DNA of 64,000 bases from Hermodice carunculata (Eukaryota; Annelida; Polychaeta; Eunicida; Amphinomidae). The notes under the pieces are model-generated. The model was given only the letters and a program-made list of their open reading frames with translations, did no database searches and had not been told where the DNA came from. The number at the start of each line of letters is the position of its first letter. Within the stretch, counting starts at the first letter, position 1. A program made the position numbers and the translations under genes. This document shows positions 24,563-38,879 of the stretch, piece by piece. Location: the NCBI GenBank assembly GCA_964020975.1, contig CAXHWN010002730.1, forward strand, positions 1,102,801-1,166,800. The letters run 5' to 3'.

Positions 24563-24841
24563 GGGCTAATGACAATAATTAATACTATAATCATAATAGG
24601 GCTAAGAACAATAATTAATACTAACAACAATAAATAATAATAATAATTAATTATAAATTGTTACTACAAGCAGTAATAATGCCTGACCAACAGTTCACAA
24701 TTATAAAGAAGAACAATGGACAGATCGCTTTTTGAAAAACAGGCTGACAGTTTCCTCTGAAAATAATGTCTTTACGTAATAAAAGGTATCCCCACAATAT
24801 AGAAAGCTAAGTGAAATTCTGTAGGGCTATGCTTTACGAGC

Positions 24842-24929
<88 letters not shown>

Positions 24930-25075
24930 CCAATAACAATAAATAATAAATTATAAGTTATTACTGTCACCATTGATAATGCCTGACCAACAGATTACTC
25001 TCATATTGGAGAAAAATAGACAGATGGCCTTTTGAAAAACAAGTTGACAGTTTGCTCTGGAAATAATGTCTTTTA
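24340..25075. repeat. Tandem duplication (about 350-430 bp units), each with a (TAA)n expansion
   Basis: Unit 1 (about 24345-24770) and unit 2 (about 24771-25075) share 'GAAATTCTGT.GGGCTAT', a (TAA)n array (24466-24561 and 24844-24925), 'TAATGCCTGACCAACAG', 'CTTTTTGAAAAACA' and 'AAATAATGTCTTT'. The triplet array expanded independently in both copies at the same point. Confidence 0.85.
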
Positions 25076-26164
25076 AAATGTTGAGCCTACTAAATTGTCT
25101 ATCAACTTTTAAAGATCCACATACACAAAAGGCAGGTTTAGGTTGGAAAATCAATTTGCTGTGTCTTTTAGATTTAAGGCATGTAATATTTAGGACTAAT
25201 CCCCCCAGTGCTGCGAACAGCACAACATGACAGAAACGGAACTTCTGAAAAATCCCTTGCACCTAGCTTTCCTGCATTCATGAAATTTTTAAAATATCAC
25301 AGAAACAGCCACAAATTTCCTGATGTTGTTGTGTATGATAAAGTCGTGGTCTGCGATATCAATTCAATTCCATGAATGCAGGAGAGCTAATAGAAATTTG
25401 CTGGTGTACTACAAAGCATTCAATAAAATTAATTCATACAAGATACTCAATTGCTGGTGTTTTCTGTTGGCGAAATGTGTTTTTGATATAGCTCAATTAA
25501 TAGGACTTAATTGATAAGTAGTGTGATATCATAAGAGACTTAATTTGTAGTTATTCTTAAAAGAGAACTTTCATAATGAAAAACGAACTTCCGTCATGGA
25601 AAGTAACCCCAACTTGCTGAGTCCACTGGATGCTGTAAGAGTCAGATTTCATCTGGCCAATACTTGATCCAGTTAATACACATGCTGATGTGTTCTATGC
25701 TGAACTGGCTAGTTTCTAGTATATTTTTGAGGCAATGGCAGAAAAATAAAGGAAGTGAACAAAAGAAATTAGGTTTTTAGCCAAAATAAAGAAATGTATC
25801 TATAAAATCGTGGTCTCCCATTTCCAAACGGTATCAAGTTGACAATTGATACTGCACCTGAGTATGGCTACAAATGTGAGCAGTATGCAGCACCAACATG
25901 ATATGAATTAAATGCAAATCGGGACAGCTTTGTACCTTATTGCCAAAAAAGCTCAGTGTTTCCATTACGGAAGTTCACTGGTCAGAGAGGGATGACTTTG
26001 ACAGTGAATAAAAATGAAATTCCTAAAAGTATCTCCGTATAATTGGGTGTATTTGAAAGCTGAAAACTTGCACTTTTCAGCTGTTAAGGTGGTTTAAACA
26101 ACTCAAAAATTTTCAAATCCGGCCTCCCTGGGCCCAATTGGCAGTGGTTCAAAAATCGGGCCCA
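25076..26164. other. No gene recognised
   Basis: AT-rich spacer; two or three 60-100 aa ORFs lack any motif. Confidence 0.4.
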
Positions 26165-26670
26165 GATAGGCAATCTTCTTGGGTAAATTTACATAGATAT
26201 AAAACATAGGTCAGTAATATTCTATACTGATTGCCAAGAAAGGAGATCTAAATGGTGGCCTATTAGGTAGGTGCCTTACATACCATTATACCAAAAACTA
26301 AAGAGTTTTCGTCCCATGTTCTCACCAAATAAAATTTGCTACTTCCCATGGCATTTTTCCAAATATTCGCTAAAATTACCTCATAATTATGTGGCGGGTG
26401 TATTGGGACACAAAGTTCCTAAAATCACTTGGTGTTTGTATGTTCGCAGAAATAATACAAAATGATCCCTTCTGCCCTTAAAATAAGTACCAATGTTTTC
26501 ATATTCATTAAGACTCCTGGTAAGTCCCTCATTATTAATTTTCAATAACACAGATAGTGGTGTACACGTCAACCTTTTTGAACGATATAGGACAGTGGGT
26601 AGGTCAGAAAAAGCTTATGTATAAAAGTTTGCTACCTTCGTAGGAGCTCTGTGAGCTTACCCATTTTTCA
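26165..26670 (+). repeat. Dispersed repeat family R2, copy 1
   Basis: Matches 37535-38045 in the same orientation over about 500 bp: 'ACTTGGGTAAAT.TACAT', 'GTGGCCTATTAGG.AGGTG', 'AGTCCCATGTTC'-like text, 'GTGTATTGGGA.ACA', 'GACTCCTGGTAAGTCCCTC' and 'GGGCTCTGTGAGCT.ACCC'. No coding. It is followed directly by an R1 copy. Confidence 0.85.
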
Positions 26671-26689
26671 TGGACTAACTAAAATTTTA

Positions 26690-27135
26690 ATGTATTTTGA
26701 GGGGGGGGGGGGGGTAATTTTTGCATTCCTATTGATTACCATGCAAGTAAATGCGGTCTAAAACGGCAGTTCACATTTTGACTTTTTCAAAACTGTAACC
26801 CACATTCACTTGAAACTTTGGGTACAGATAGATAGATTTTGAGATTTTTTTTCATATGATTGTGGATAACATATAGGTCAAGCTCATAATACTTTGCCAA
26901 ATTAAATGGTTTCCCTACCACATCTTCAAATGGGTATGACTGAAGTCCATCAAACTTTGTCATCATTTACCCTGGCGAGATTTCTCCTAAATTTGCTGAG
27001 AGGTGGCCTTGAGGTCAAAGGTCAAGTTCAAACTTTCTGCAGAAGAATGATGGCCTTCTTAAAGGTGTGGCCTCTGTTGACAAGTACCTGCTCAAGGGAT
27101 GTATAATGTTTTTCACACGAAAAACTCACTTCTAG
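26690..27135 (+). mobile_element. R1 copy ending in a Helitron-like 3' terminus
   Basis: After a G homopolymer (26701-26714) the text matches R1 at 39.2-39.76 kb ('AATTAAATGGTTTCCCTACC', 'CCTTGAGGTCAAAGGTCAAG'). Its end has a 6-bp stem hairpin, GTTTTT-CACACG-AAAAAC at 27108-27125, then TCACT and TCTAG, with CTAG at 27132-27135 followed by TTTTA. This is the layout of Helitron 3' ends and matches the end at 17319 (CTAG|TTTTA). No Rep/helicase coding is seen. Confidence 0.5.
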
Positions 27136-27139
27136 TTTT

Positions 27140-27510
27140 ATTGGTAAATTTTATTAATTTTTGTAAGTTAATTGAAAATTATCCTCACCAATGGTATCAA
27201 GGTATATTTAAACCATAGCATTTAGCCACAATCCATGAATGCCTAGATAGTTACCATGGTATAGCTTTTACATCTAATGTTGATAAAGTTTTCACATCAG
27301 TTATTGAAAGACAGCATGGGTCATATTTGGAGAGGAAGGTTTTTGGAGAACTTCATGGAGCATGTAGAAGATATCATCGCCTAGAGGATCTCGGTTTACA
27401 CTTAAGGGTCAGTGTTTTTTTTTAAGAAAAAGTAAACAAATTAAAACATGGTTATCTTTTTCGGATATTTCTAAGGCGTTGTACACGATTACTAGAATTA
27501 GATTATTTCC
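27140..27510 (+). mobile_element. LINE reverse transcriptase fragment (second family)
   Basis: Frame starting at about 27144: FINFCKLIENYPHQWYQGIF, then DSYHGIAFTSNVDKVFTSVI and YLERKVFGELHGACRRYHRL, then a shift near 27415 into KQIKTWLSFSDISKALYT. This is the N-terminal RT block ('W..G.i.PiyKkG...d..nYRGI...s...KvF..ii..R', 'fGe.QgafR.gr...d', 'DisKAFDtv'). Its wording differs from the 8.6 and 34.3 kb LINEs, so it is another family. It begins within a few bases of the CTAG end at 27135. At least one stop and one frameshift. Confidence 0.7.
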
Positions 27511-27729
27511 CCAATGTGGGAAAAGGAAGTACAAGGGAGCATGCGTCCCAAGAGTCACCACCAGGTCCAAGAGGAACTGAGAGATGGCGCCACCAGAAAC
27601 AACCAGGTTTTTGTGGAGAATAGAGTGAGTAACCCAACTCAACTGTGTCAAGCAATTTGGGCAGACATGGTCTTGGCAATGGTGGTTGAGAGGTAACATT
27701 AGGTAACTGATGCATTCATTCACAGATAG
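27511..27729. other. No gene recognised
   Basis: Could be continuation of decayed LINE sequence; no motif seen. Confidence 0.3.
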
Positions 27730-28500
27730 TTACCCACATTGAAAAATTTAAATGCGACCTTTTGAACAAATTAAGGTCTGGGGGTACCCAGAAGTGACCC
27801 TATGCTACATCAAGGCAATTGGCAGAATGGTCTTGCAGAAAATGTCTAATAGTTTGCCCACCCAAAATTCATAAAATCAATGAAGTACAAACACTTGAAC
27901 AAAGGTGCATGCCCACCAAGCTTAGTGTGAATCTGGCGGATGGTTTTGGAGAAGTCGAAAGTGTGTATTATTGGATGGGCAAGTGACAGTGGACCATGCT
28001 ATAACCAACAAGCGCCGAAATTGGAAAATTCATCACAAACCAGGGCTCCGGAGTATCCCCACTAAGTGAATAAGTTTGTTTGATCCTTCCACAAGCTAAA
28101 TTTTTATCAAGTTTCAAAGCAATCTGATTGGCATTGTCGGAGAAGGTAAAAAAGGGAAAAACACCCCAACATTTTGCAAGAAATAAGGCAAAAAAACAGC
28201 ACAACATGTTGAACAAATTGTAGTATTGCGGACCCCAAAAGTGGCACTATGCAATTTAAAGCTATTGGGGTGGCAGTTTTGGCAATATTTTACAATCTTG
28301 ACAAGAAATGAACAAAATATTCATAAAAAGTCACTGGACCATGATTCTTTGAACACACTTGGCAAAGACCTACACAAAATAGATCCCCACCAAGTTTGAA
28401 GCGGATCTTGCCAACCATTTTGGACAAGTCAAAATGTATATAGGGGGCGCCAAGAGACTGACTGGTGGAGAGGCAGATGAAAACACCTGAATTCTCGCTA
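27730..28500. repeat. Dispersed repeat family R3, copy 1
   Basis: Internal units of 450-500 bp, each with 'CCCACCAAG.TT' followed by 'GAATCT..C....GGTTTTGGA' and 'AAGTCGAAA.TGT' (about 27910 and 28385). The same wording occurs twice at 56.92-57.24 kb. No coding. Confidence 0.7.
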
Positions 28501-29842
28501 TGACTATTTCAGTAGCATACAGTTTAGTTCCACAATATTTAAGCAACACTACCTACATAAAAGCTCTATTGTTCCAGTCTCTGAATGAATGACAGAATGC
28601 AGAGATTCAATTGAATTTGTACACAGGTTTATTTCATCTAATAGGATCGCCAATTATTCAAAACAAGCCTGTAGACATTTGCCAAACATCTCAGTGCTAT
28701 CTGTATTAACTTTACATCCAAAGAGGGAAGAGATATGCTTACAATACACAGACTACTCTCACGCTCTGTCCCTCTGATACACAAGTCTTTCAACAATTTG
28801 CACAGTTCTAAAGGTTGTCACATGGTGACACCACAGGTTTTCTGCTAAATCTTCTGTCATGCCTGCTGACTGGAAGCAATCATCCTCAACAGGCTCTGCT
28901 GATTGCTCCCAGTAGCCAAGTATTTGCTTCACATTAAATATATTTCCACCTTAACTGAAAATGGAATGAACAATATTTGTCGTCCAGCCTTAAAAAACAG
29001 CACGATCTGCTCACATGACCATGCAGACTAGGAAAGAATCCACAATGTCACCCAGTATTTTGTGCTGGCATTTCCAAAGCAAACAGTAAAGCATCATTAA
29101 TTAGGGTCACCTTGATTCTATGTTCCCAGGTGTAATTCCACCCTGAATTAATTTCTCTTGTGGCTATCAAAGAGCTTAAGCGAAAAATAGTCTAATCAAA
29201 TAGCAGACACTCTCATATCATGGTCCCTCATCCATTCTCATTGACCGCTATTTAAAACATTTCATTGAAACCCTTTGACTCGTCCAAAGTTGCCCTTACT
29301 TGTAAATTGTGAAACAGTTGGTGGTTTCCACTGGATCCCCTTAACAAATATATACACTGCGTACATATCACATTGTAAATATTCAAACTGGTATGTACAG
29401 CAAAGTAATACATAAATGTACTAATAATTATTGATGCATTGATGTGCCTATAAATACATCTGTATAAGAATATAATGAAATAGATCATTTTCCAAAACCC
29501 AGTGAGCACAGAAACTATATACATGTAATTCTACAATGTATAGAAATGTGTATTAAATTCTGAACTTTTAGTAACTTTTCCATCAAAAGCATGCGAAATT
29601 AAAGAAGTTTAATTTTTAAAGGTATCAATTTAAAGTTGACTTTGAAACACTACTGCTCTTTGACTTGATGGTATCTGTGCATACAGAAGAAAAAAAAGTT
29701 CAGAACCACGGTATTTACAATAAGGTAATTTATGACATCATTAAAAAACAGCACATAAAAAGTAATTCATCAACATTACAGGTAATCAAAAAGTGGCACA
29801 TAAAAAAGTAATTTGTCGATACCTTGCCACCAGAGAGAATCG
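28501..29842. other. No gene recognised
   Basis: No domain, repeat copy or RNA gene that I can support. Short ORFs have no motif. Confidence 0.4.
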
Positions 29843-29974
<132 letters not shown>

Positions 29975-31929
29975 AGCAGTGATTGCACATGCCAAATCAC
30001 TCTGTCAACTCACTTTAAAACCTTTACTCATATTCTGCCTTGCTTTGTATCATTTTCTTTCGTGTGTTGACATGGTCGCTTTTTAACACCGTTCCCCTTT
30101 GAGCTCCTCTTTCTGACTACATTCACAGCTACACAGCCTGGCTATTCTGGTAACCTTTGACCATTCCTCCATACTGAGGCAGATCCCCACAACAGTTGAT
30201 CATGTAAACCATAACCTTACTTGTTTAAATTTCCTGTTATGGTACCCTCATATATGAAGTGTGATATACTGATCAATAACTGATCACATTGATACACATC
30301 TTATAGTCAATCTGCTGAGGATTCCAAAACATGCAAGCTCTGGGGAAGAAGTATTCTCCTGCTTGTATTCCAACGAGACAACAATTGTCATTTTATCAGA
30401 TGGCTGGTTATTCTTCTCCCTGCCAAGGTTCCTGCCGCACACTGCTCCACAAATAGGTATGTGTGTGTGTCTCATGCCTGTCGCATCTGTTCCGCACATC
30501 ACAATCCCTCAATTTTCATCTTTTTTCCCCAATTTATCTCTCCTAAAAACGTTCAGATATATCCCAGTAATATATGTACTAGATTTACCATGATGCTGCA
30601 TCACATTACATCTTTGCAGAGAGACCTGCATTCACAGACTATTTCGATCCATATGCACACCACAAGAGAGAGTAAAAAAGTCACACAGGCTTCCTTCAGG
30701 GAAAAAAATGTAACATGCTTTAGTGTGTATTTGGTTAAACGCAAAGAACAGTGTTGCAGAATATCTATGAGAATAGCAAATGATATGCTCTTTTTTCAGT
30801 TAACCTTCAAACGCTTGTATGCAATAAGATGTTTCATGCAGAATACCACTACCAGGTTCATGTTCTTCACAAACAAACATTTTAACCACGGCTGTACTGG
30901 AGATGTTTGAAAGAAAAACTTATTTTTACTGTCTCAAGTGCATGTATTGATTTTTGCTGTTTACGTGCTCTTCGCTTACAGGTGCTGCCCTTTAGGTTTC
31001 GGAATGGCCTCACATTGGATCATATCATTCTGAATATGTTTATTTTCATATGCGGTTGTAGTACATCTTACCTAAACAGTCCACACCACCATATGCTGGT
31101 GGGCTGATTAGGCATGGGTGCTGTCCTTTGGACCCCCAAATTATCCACCTTGAAATAACGTTGTGCAATACAAAGTTGATGGACGTGTCTTGTTCATAAT
31201 ATGATGCCATTATCATCCACAGCATCATTATTGATCTCATTGATCATAGGATTCATCTCGTCCATGTATGGACACTCAAAAAGGCTATTTAGTGCCCTTT
31301 TTAATCATTGTTTATTTATATTATGTGTTGTTATCTGGAGTTTACAATTTTTTTTTATCAAGTTTTCTTGATAATTAGGCCCCGCCATCTGCATGACTTC
31401 GTGGTGTTATCCAATATTCTGACAGTGTATACATATTTTTTTGCTCATTCTGACATTAATGCAACCACTGTGAGATCTTACTCAAATAAATACTCGATAA
31501 ATCAGTCATGCTCTTGGTCAGAACCTTCTTTACACTTTTAAACGTGTAGGTGTTGACGGGTGAGCACCATGTGTTCATGTGTCCCACCACTGATCATGAT
31601 TCTGGATGCCAGTCAGAATCATTTTTCTGCCTGTCCTATCATTGTTGCCATACACCAACTCCAAAAGACATGAAGGCAATTCAGTCAGGGATAGCTCATT
31701 ATTTTTCAGGGAAGCTGGTGTCCACAATATTTAAGCAGCCATCAAATTGCGGTATCCACTGACACAAGGGGCACAAATTTTACATGACGGAGAGGCTTTT
31801 GCTATAAAAAGGCTCAAAAAGCACCAATATTAATCATCAAATGCCTCAAAAACATCTTAATTTCTGTGCAAGGCCACAGACTCAATAGTTAAGTGCCTTT
31901 TCAAAATTTATCCCGAACACAGTCTCCCC
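29975..31929. other. No gene recognised
   Basis: Nearly 2 kb with several 60-150 aa ORFs (for example + strand 30461-30910), none with recognisable domains, signal peptides or splice structure. I see no repeat copies either. Confidence 0.35.
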
Positions 31930-32048
31930 ATTTTTAACCCTCTAGTTCCCCCATTCTTATTAATCCGCTTGCTCTCATAATCTCATTAACCCCCTTCCTT
32001 TCACATTCTTATTAACCTTCTGGCTCCCATATTCTCGTTAACCCTCTG
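31930..32048. repeat. Minisatellite, about five units of 25-28 bp
   Basis: Units follow the plan 'CC.ATTCT.(A/G)TTAACCCTCTGGCTC' with substitutions between copies. Ends just before the TTAA-flanked MITE. Confidence 0.75.
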
Positions 32049-32132
32049 AACATGAATGCAACAGCTTTCCTCAACACACTCTTGGTGCAATGTGCCCAGA
32101 ATACATTGAAAGAAGCTGCAGATGTGTTTTAA

Positions 32133-32370
32133 CTCTTTCTGTGCCAATCACGTCTTCAATCAATCTATTTAAGTCAAGCTAGCCTGAATTATCACAGGGA
32201 TCCCAGATTCATATTCCTGGTAAAAGGACTTTTCATTCAAGTACCAGTATGCCTCTGGTTCCAGAGACAATACCCCAGGTCAACAGCTTTTCTCTGCGCA
32301 TTCGGCACAATGTGCCAAAAGTGTGTCGAGAAAAGCTGTTGGCTCAGTCCAAAATTTGGCACTTAAAGAG
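32133..32370. mobile_element. 238-bp MITE with TTAA target duplication
   Basis: TTAA at 32129-32132 and at 32371-32374 flank an element whose ends are inverted: CTCTTTCTGTGCCAA at the left and, reverse-complemented, CTCTTTAAGTGCCAA at the right (13 of 15 match). TTAA duplication is typical of piggyBac and Kolobok transposons. Inside is a hairpin with a perfect 14-bp stem (CAACAGCTTTTCTC at 32281-32294 with its complement at 32328-32341) around a GGCACA/TGTGCC core. No coding. Confidence 0.75.
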
Positions 32371-32439
32371 TTAAAGACCAAGGAGCACCATGCGGCATTT
32401 ACATCAGATACTGGCCGGTAAAATTCAGTAGTTGAAGAC

Positions 32440-32900
32440 CAGTCACGTAAGGTACAGTACCAATTGTATAAGCTTCAAAGTCACATTGAACAGCTGTGCG
32501 ACCTTCTGGTACTGGTGACCTTGAAAAAAGGTCAAGGTCATCAAACAAGCCATGCTGCACAAAAAAGTTCTGGTCAATGCACGAGCACAGCTGCATGTGC
32601 CCTTAACACAATGCATGTGTGATAAGTCACAGATTGCATTCACTTCAAAGTCAGGTGTAGCAGCTCTGTGACCTTGAAAAGAGGTCAAGGTCGACTTAAA
32701 ACAACACTTCCCATGCCCACCATAGGATGCACTACAGTATAAATTGCATCAGTCTATCTCGAGTTGTTTATAAGCTATCAGGCCATATGGACCGGTCACA
32801 TTTTTGCGCCATGGGACCTTGAAATGAGGTTAAGGTCATAACGAAACTACCCTGCACATGCGCGGTACTTGAAACATCTATGGTAAAAGTTTCATCATCC
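32440..32900. repeat. Diverged tandem repeat (about 150 bp) with AGGTCA half-sites
   Basis: Three units, at 32516, 32669 and 32814, each carry TGACCTTGAA (or GGACCTTGAA) followed a few bases later by AGGTCAAGGTC or AGGTTAAGGTCA. A related motif is at 33572-33599. AGGTCA is the nuclear-receptor half-site, but here it is probably just part of the repeat consensus. Confidence 0.7.
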
Positions 32901-33185
32901 CATCTGACACTGTTCACTGGGCTTTTGTACAATGTAACGTGTTATCTCTTAAAAGTAATGAAAAGACATGATAACGTTTTCTTTATATAATCTTCCATAA
33001 ACATAAAGTTAATATGAACAATATGATACAGACAATGGGATTGGAAAATTTATTTAGCCGCAACCCTGCTGTGTTCCATGGTGACTTATTCATATCTTTG
33101 CATCACTGCCAGCAGTAGCTCGAAGTTTTCTCCCATTAATGTCTGTGTAGCCTAATTATAGAAAATATTATATTCTGTAGAGTGA

Positions 33186-33187
<2 letters not shown>

Positions 33188-33271
<84 letters not shown>
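33188..33271. repeat. (TA)n microsatellite
   Basis: About 84 bp of pure TA. Confidence 0.97.
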
Positions 33272-33274
<3 letters not shown>

Positions 33275-34329
33275 CACTGTCATCAATACTGTATAAAATT
33301 TTACACAATCCACTAGAGCAGGTTTAAGTTTACCCCACCATTGGACGTCCTGGAGTACCTCTAAGTGTTGATAGTTTTCGCCATCCATTTCATGTATGCT
33401 GCCCTGTCACTAGCATTCAGGACTTGTGGAAGTTTTCAAATCATGATTGATGGCCACATATGTGAAATTTTGACAGCACTTCATGTGCATGAAACCTATT
33501 AAAACTAGAAAAGCTCCTGCCAACTGACTGGATACTCACCCCCCCCCCCCCCACACACACACACGAGGCCTGTGACCTTAAAAATAAAGTCAAGGTCACG
33601 AATATATAGTCCCGTCCAGATGTTATGTCCTGGTTTACTTGAGGATAATTTCAGGTTGATAAGCCATGCGAATCCCGAGGCACTTTGCTTGCAAGGATTC
33701 TGCTACACACTAAGGGTCACACAAGCTGGGAAAAATAAATTATACCCCAAAAATTAATGGGTGGAGGGGGGAATAATGAAGCCTACGAGCAAGCTGATAA
33801 ATACTGCATATGAGGCAAACTTACAAAAAGTTATACATAATGCCAATATCAATTGATCAATTCTCAAAAACTGGGTCTCCTGGACACACGACAAGCATAT
33901 CATACAACACTTTTGTCCCAACTCCCCCATTTCCCAATTGTTGGTATTGTTCAGCAAACCTGTCGGGTTCACTTAAGTCATGTCAAGTCCCAAGCAAGTG
34001 CAACACTGCAACCTTTCATTTATCCTCACTGACAGACGGCCTTGTCAACCAGCTATAGGAACCAGGGTTATCATCACCCAGTGCTGTCTTCTTCATTCAT
34101 CTTTGTTTTTTCTATACAGTGGCCCATCTTGAGATATTGGTTTAAACATATTTTATTCAAAAGAAAACAATCAGGAAGGAGGGCAGAGCCCTATACAAAT
34201 CCTTCTTGCAAGGAAGAGACAAGAGCACAGGATATACATAACATACATTCCAGGTTGACGCCACTCGTCTTGTCCGAGGGCTCAACGAGGGGCGCAAGGA
34301 GGGAACCGGGAGAAGAGAGACAAGACTAA
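33272..34329. other. No gene recognised
   Basis: Holds a C run and CA run near 33539-33564, and the motif GCTTTTCTAGTTTTA on the - strand near 33500, identical to the text at the Helentron-like end at 17.31 kb but without a clear hairpin. No supported gene. Confidence 0.4.
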
Positions 34330-35490
34330 AAAGAGCACAGATAGAGGGGCGATAATCAAAATAATAATAATTGAGTAAAAAAAATCTACGTTATTGTTTC
34401 ACCTTGAAAGCGTTTAGTTTTTCCAATATATTCTTGTACTGATAAAAAGATACGGATGCTTTCTAGTAGGGAGCATTTATCATGACCGTATAAAAGAGTA
34501 TTAATTGAAAATGGTGCTACGAAATGATAGAAGTATGGAGGACATCACGAGCAATGATGTATCGTGGACAAGTTAAGATATAGTGCCAAACACTTTCCGT
34601 GGTAGCACCACATGTGCAACTTGGAAATTCAATTATGCCTATCCTGCACAGATGTTCATTCAGCTGACTGCAGTCCATACGCAGATGGGAATGCAGAATA
34701 GACAAGTATCTCTTACCGATGTTCAAAAGTTCTGGATCAGCGACACAACATGTTTTTGGATTTGGAATTTTCTGTTTAAATTGTGACAAAGTCGGTAAAT
34801 TTCTAGTTTCAAATGGGAGTGAGTTCCATAAAGTAATTGCAGATTGAAAGAATGATTTTTCAAATAGGACTGTCCTTGAATTAAAAGATGGTATGTCCAA
34901 ATGTCGACTAGGATCAGAACGTCCTCTGGTGTTTGGACGATGGTTTCCAACTACTAATGGAACATTGGGTAATGCAGCATACAAATAAGCAGGTGTTAGT
35001 GTGTGTACTATTTTATACATCATTAAGCATTTAGATCTTTCCCTCCGCTTTGACAATGGCTCCCTGCCAGTTTCTTCATACAGCTTACCCTTTGGGGTAG
35101 TTCTCATAGCACCTGTCACAATACGGGCTGCAGTCAGCTGAAAATCTTCAAGAAGATCTTTATCTAATTGGGTGCAGCCGTCCCAGACCACGGATTAAAA
35201 AAATATTACCAAAGTTGCACAATCAAAATGATACTGAATAGATTTCATGATGTTTAACTGTTTGGAAGCCTTAAGTGCAATTTGTTTAATGTGAGAACTC
35301 CATTTCAGGTCTGATCTTAAGGTAAGCCCCAAGTGTATATGTTCAGGAACGTTCACCAATTGGTGGCCTTGGAAAGTGAGAAGAGGGTGATCAGGGGTGT
35401 TTTTCTTCAGAGAAATGAGCATAGTATCAGTCTTAAGTGCATTAAAAGAAACAATCCATTCCTTGGACCATTCATCTAAGGAGCCATATT
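34330..35490 (-). mobile_element. LINE (Jockey/CR1-like), 5'-truncated 3' piece
   Basis: Reading down the - strand from 35490: LDEWSKEWIVSFNALKTDT, then HIHLGLTLRSDLKWSSHIKQ, VVWDGCTQLDKDLLEDFQLT and AARIVTGA. After these come FFQSAITLWNSLPFE, the Cys/His tail PSCTCGATTESVWHYILTCP and the end of the frame at 34386. This is the RT thumb and C-terminal part of the same LINE type as 8.6-11.8 kb. One in-frame TAA at about 35180 (with several residues missing beside it) and one frameshift near 34520 are visible; otherwise it reads well, so it is younger than the other copy. The tail has a short ATT repeat near 34357-34370. Confidence 0.85.
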
Positions 35491-37534
<2,044 letters not shown>

Positions 37535-38045
37535 TAGATTGGCAAGTTACTTGGGTAAATGTACATGGATGTAATGTATAGGCAAGTAATGTTTTACACT
37601 GATTGCGAAGAAAGGACCCCTAAATTGTGGCCTATTAGGCAGGTGTAATGTTACTATTACAACAAAAACTGAAGAGCTTAAGTCCCATGTTCCCAGCAAA
37701 TAAAATTTGGTTTTTCCCGTGGGATCTTTTTTCCAAATTTTCACTGAAATTATTTCATGATTATGTAAGGGTGTATTGGGATACATAGTTTTACTAAAAT
37801 TCCTTGGTATTTCTATGTTCCAAGAAATAAAACAAAAGGATAATTTCTGCCCTTCAAATAGGTACTGGTGTTTCCATGTTCACCCAGACTCCTGGTAAGT
37901 CCCTCATTATTACCTTCCATGACACAGATAGTGGCGTACACTTCAATCTTTTTGAACAATATAGGATAGTGAGTTGGTCATTAAAAGCTAAGGTACAAAT
38001 GTTTATTACCTTCGAAAGGGCTCTGTGAGCTAACCCATTTTGAAT
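37535..38045 (+). repeat. Dispersed repeat family R2, copy 2
   Basis: Direct partner of 26165-26670; aligned over the full length with moderate divergence. Unlike copy 1 it is not followed at once by R1, which begins about 0.8 kb later. Confidence 0.85.
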
Positions 38046-38879
38046 GCACTAATGGTGTTGGGAAATAATAGGTTCTCTTGTTTTGACTGGTATCAGTAAC
38101 GCTTATATCTAGTACTTACCTGCCAGGGCACATAATTTTATGATTTGAAAATGTTTAGAAGGTAGAGCCTTGGATACCTTACATGCAGATTATTGGTGGT
38201 TTGGTAAATTTAACTGAGAGTACACAAAACCAAAACGTCTTGTAGGTCTGGGTATCCCTGTTAACAAAAACCTGCCCCCATTGTCGATGATAACGTTTTA
38301 AAGTCAAAATTAGATGATTTTGATGGGCTACAGATAGGTCTGAAGTTGAAAGGCGGTGAAGATATAATGATCTGTGCGGCATACGTCCTGAATTATTGTA
38401 TAGACAATGGGAAGAGTGAGTACCCCATATATAAGCTTATGGAGAACCTCACTTTCTTGAAGTGAAGGAATTTAACTGTATTGTGCTTGTGGACGTCAAT
38501 GGCTGTCTGTCATGTTTCATCTATGGATATCAAACAAAGATATCAGATCCACGTGACCACACCAGGTCCATGTTTGACCCTAAGGAGTTTTGGCGTGGGC
38601 TAAGCAAACATTAAAGAGAGATTGGTTGTTTGAATGTGAGAGATGGACTGGAAAATTTAACTGATGATCACTTATCCAAAACGTGCAAAAATATAAATGA
38701 TTCTTCAGGTTGTTTCTGGGGATACCAGATGGCATTACTGATTTCAGTCATGTATGGTTCGTTATTAACATACTAAAATGGTAAATCCTGTGGGGGTATA
38801 TAATATCCCCAATTCTTAAATGGTGGTCGCTTGCTGATAGCTATGTATCCCCTGTACAAGGGGATGCATATGGCCTTTA
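38046..38879. other. No gene recognised
   Basis: Spacer between R2 and R1 copies. A small palindromic patch (GGGGTATATAATATCCCC) lies near 38793-38810. Confidence 0.4.

Noticed and set aside
30461-30910. 149-aa plus-strand ORF
   Set aside because: No domain, odd composition, no splice or poly(A) context.
31930-32048. TTAACCC-rich units considered as interstitial telomere repeat
   Set aside because: Unit is about 27 bp and does not contain tandem TTAGGG/CCCTAA.
33495-33510. Third Helitron-like 3' end on the minus strand
   Set aside because: CTAG and flanking text match, but no convincing hairpin precedes it.
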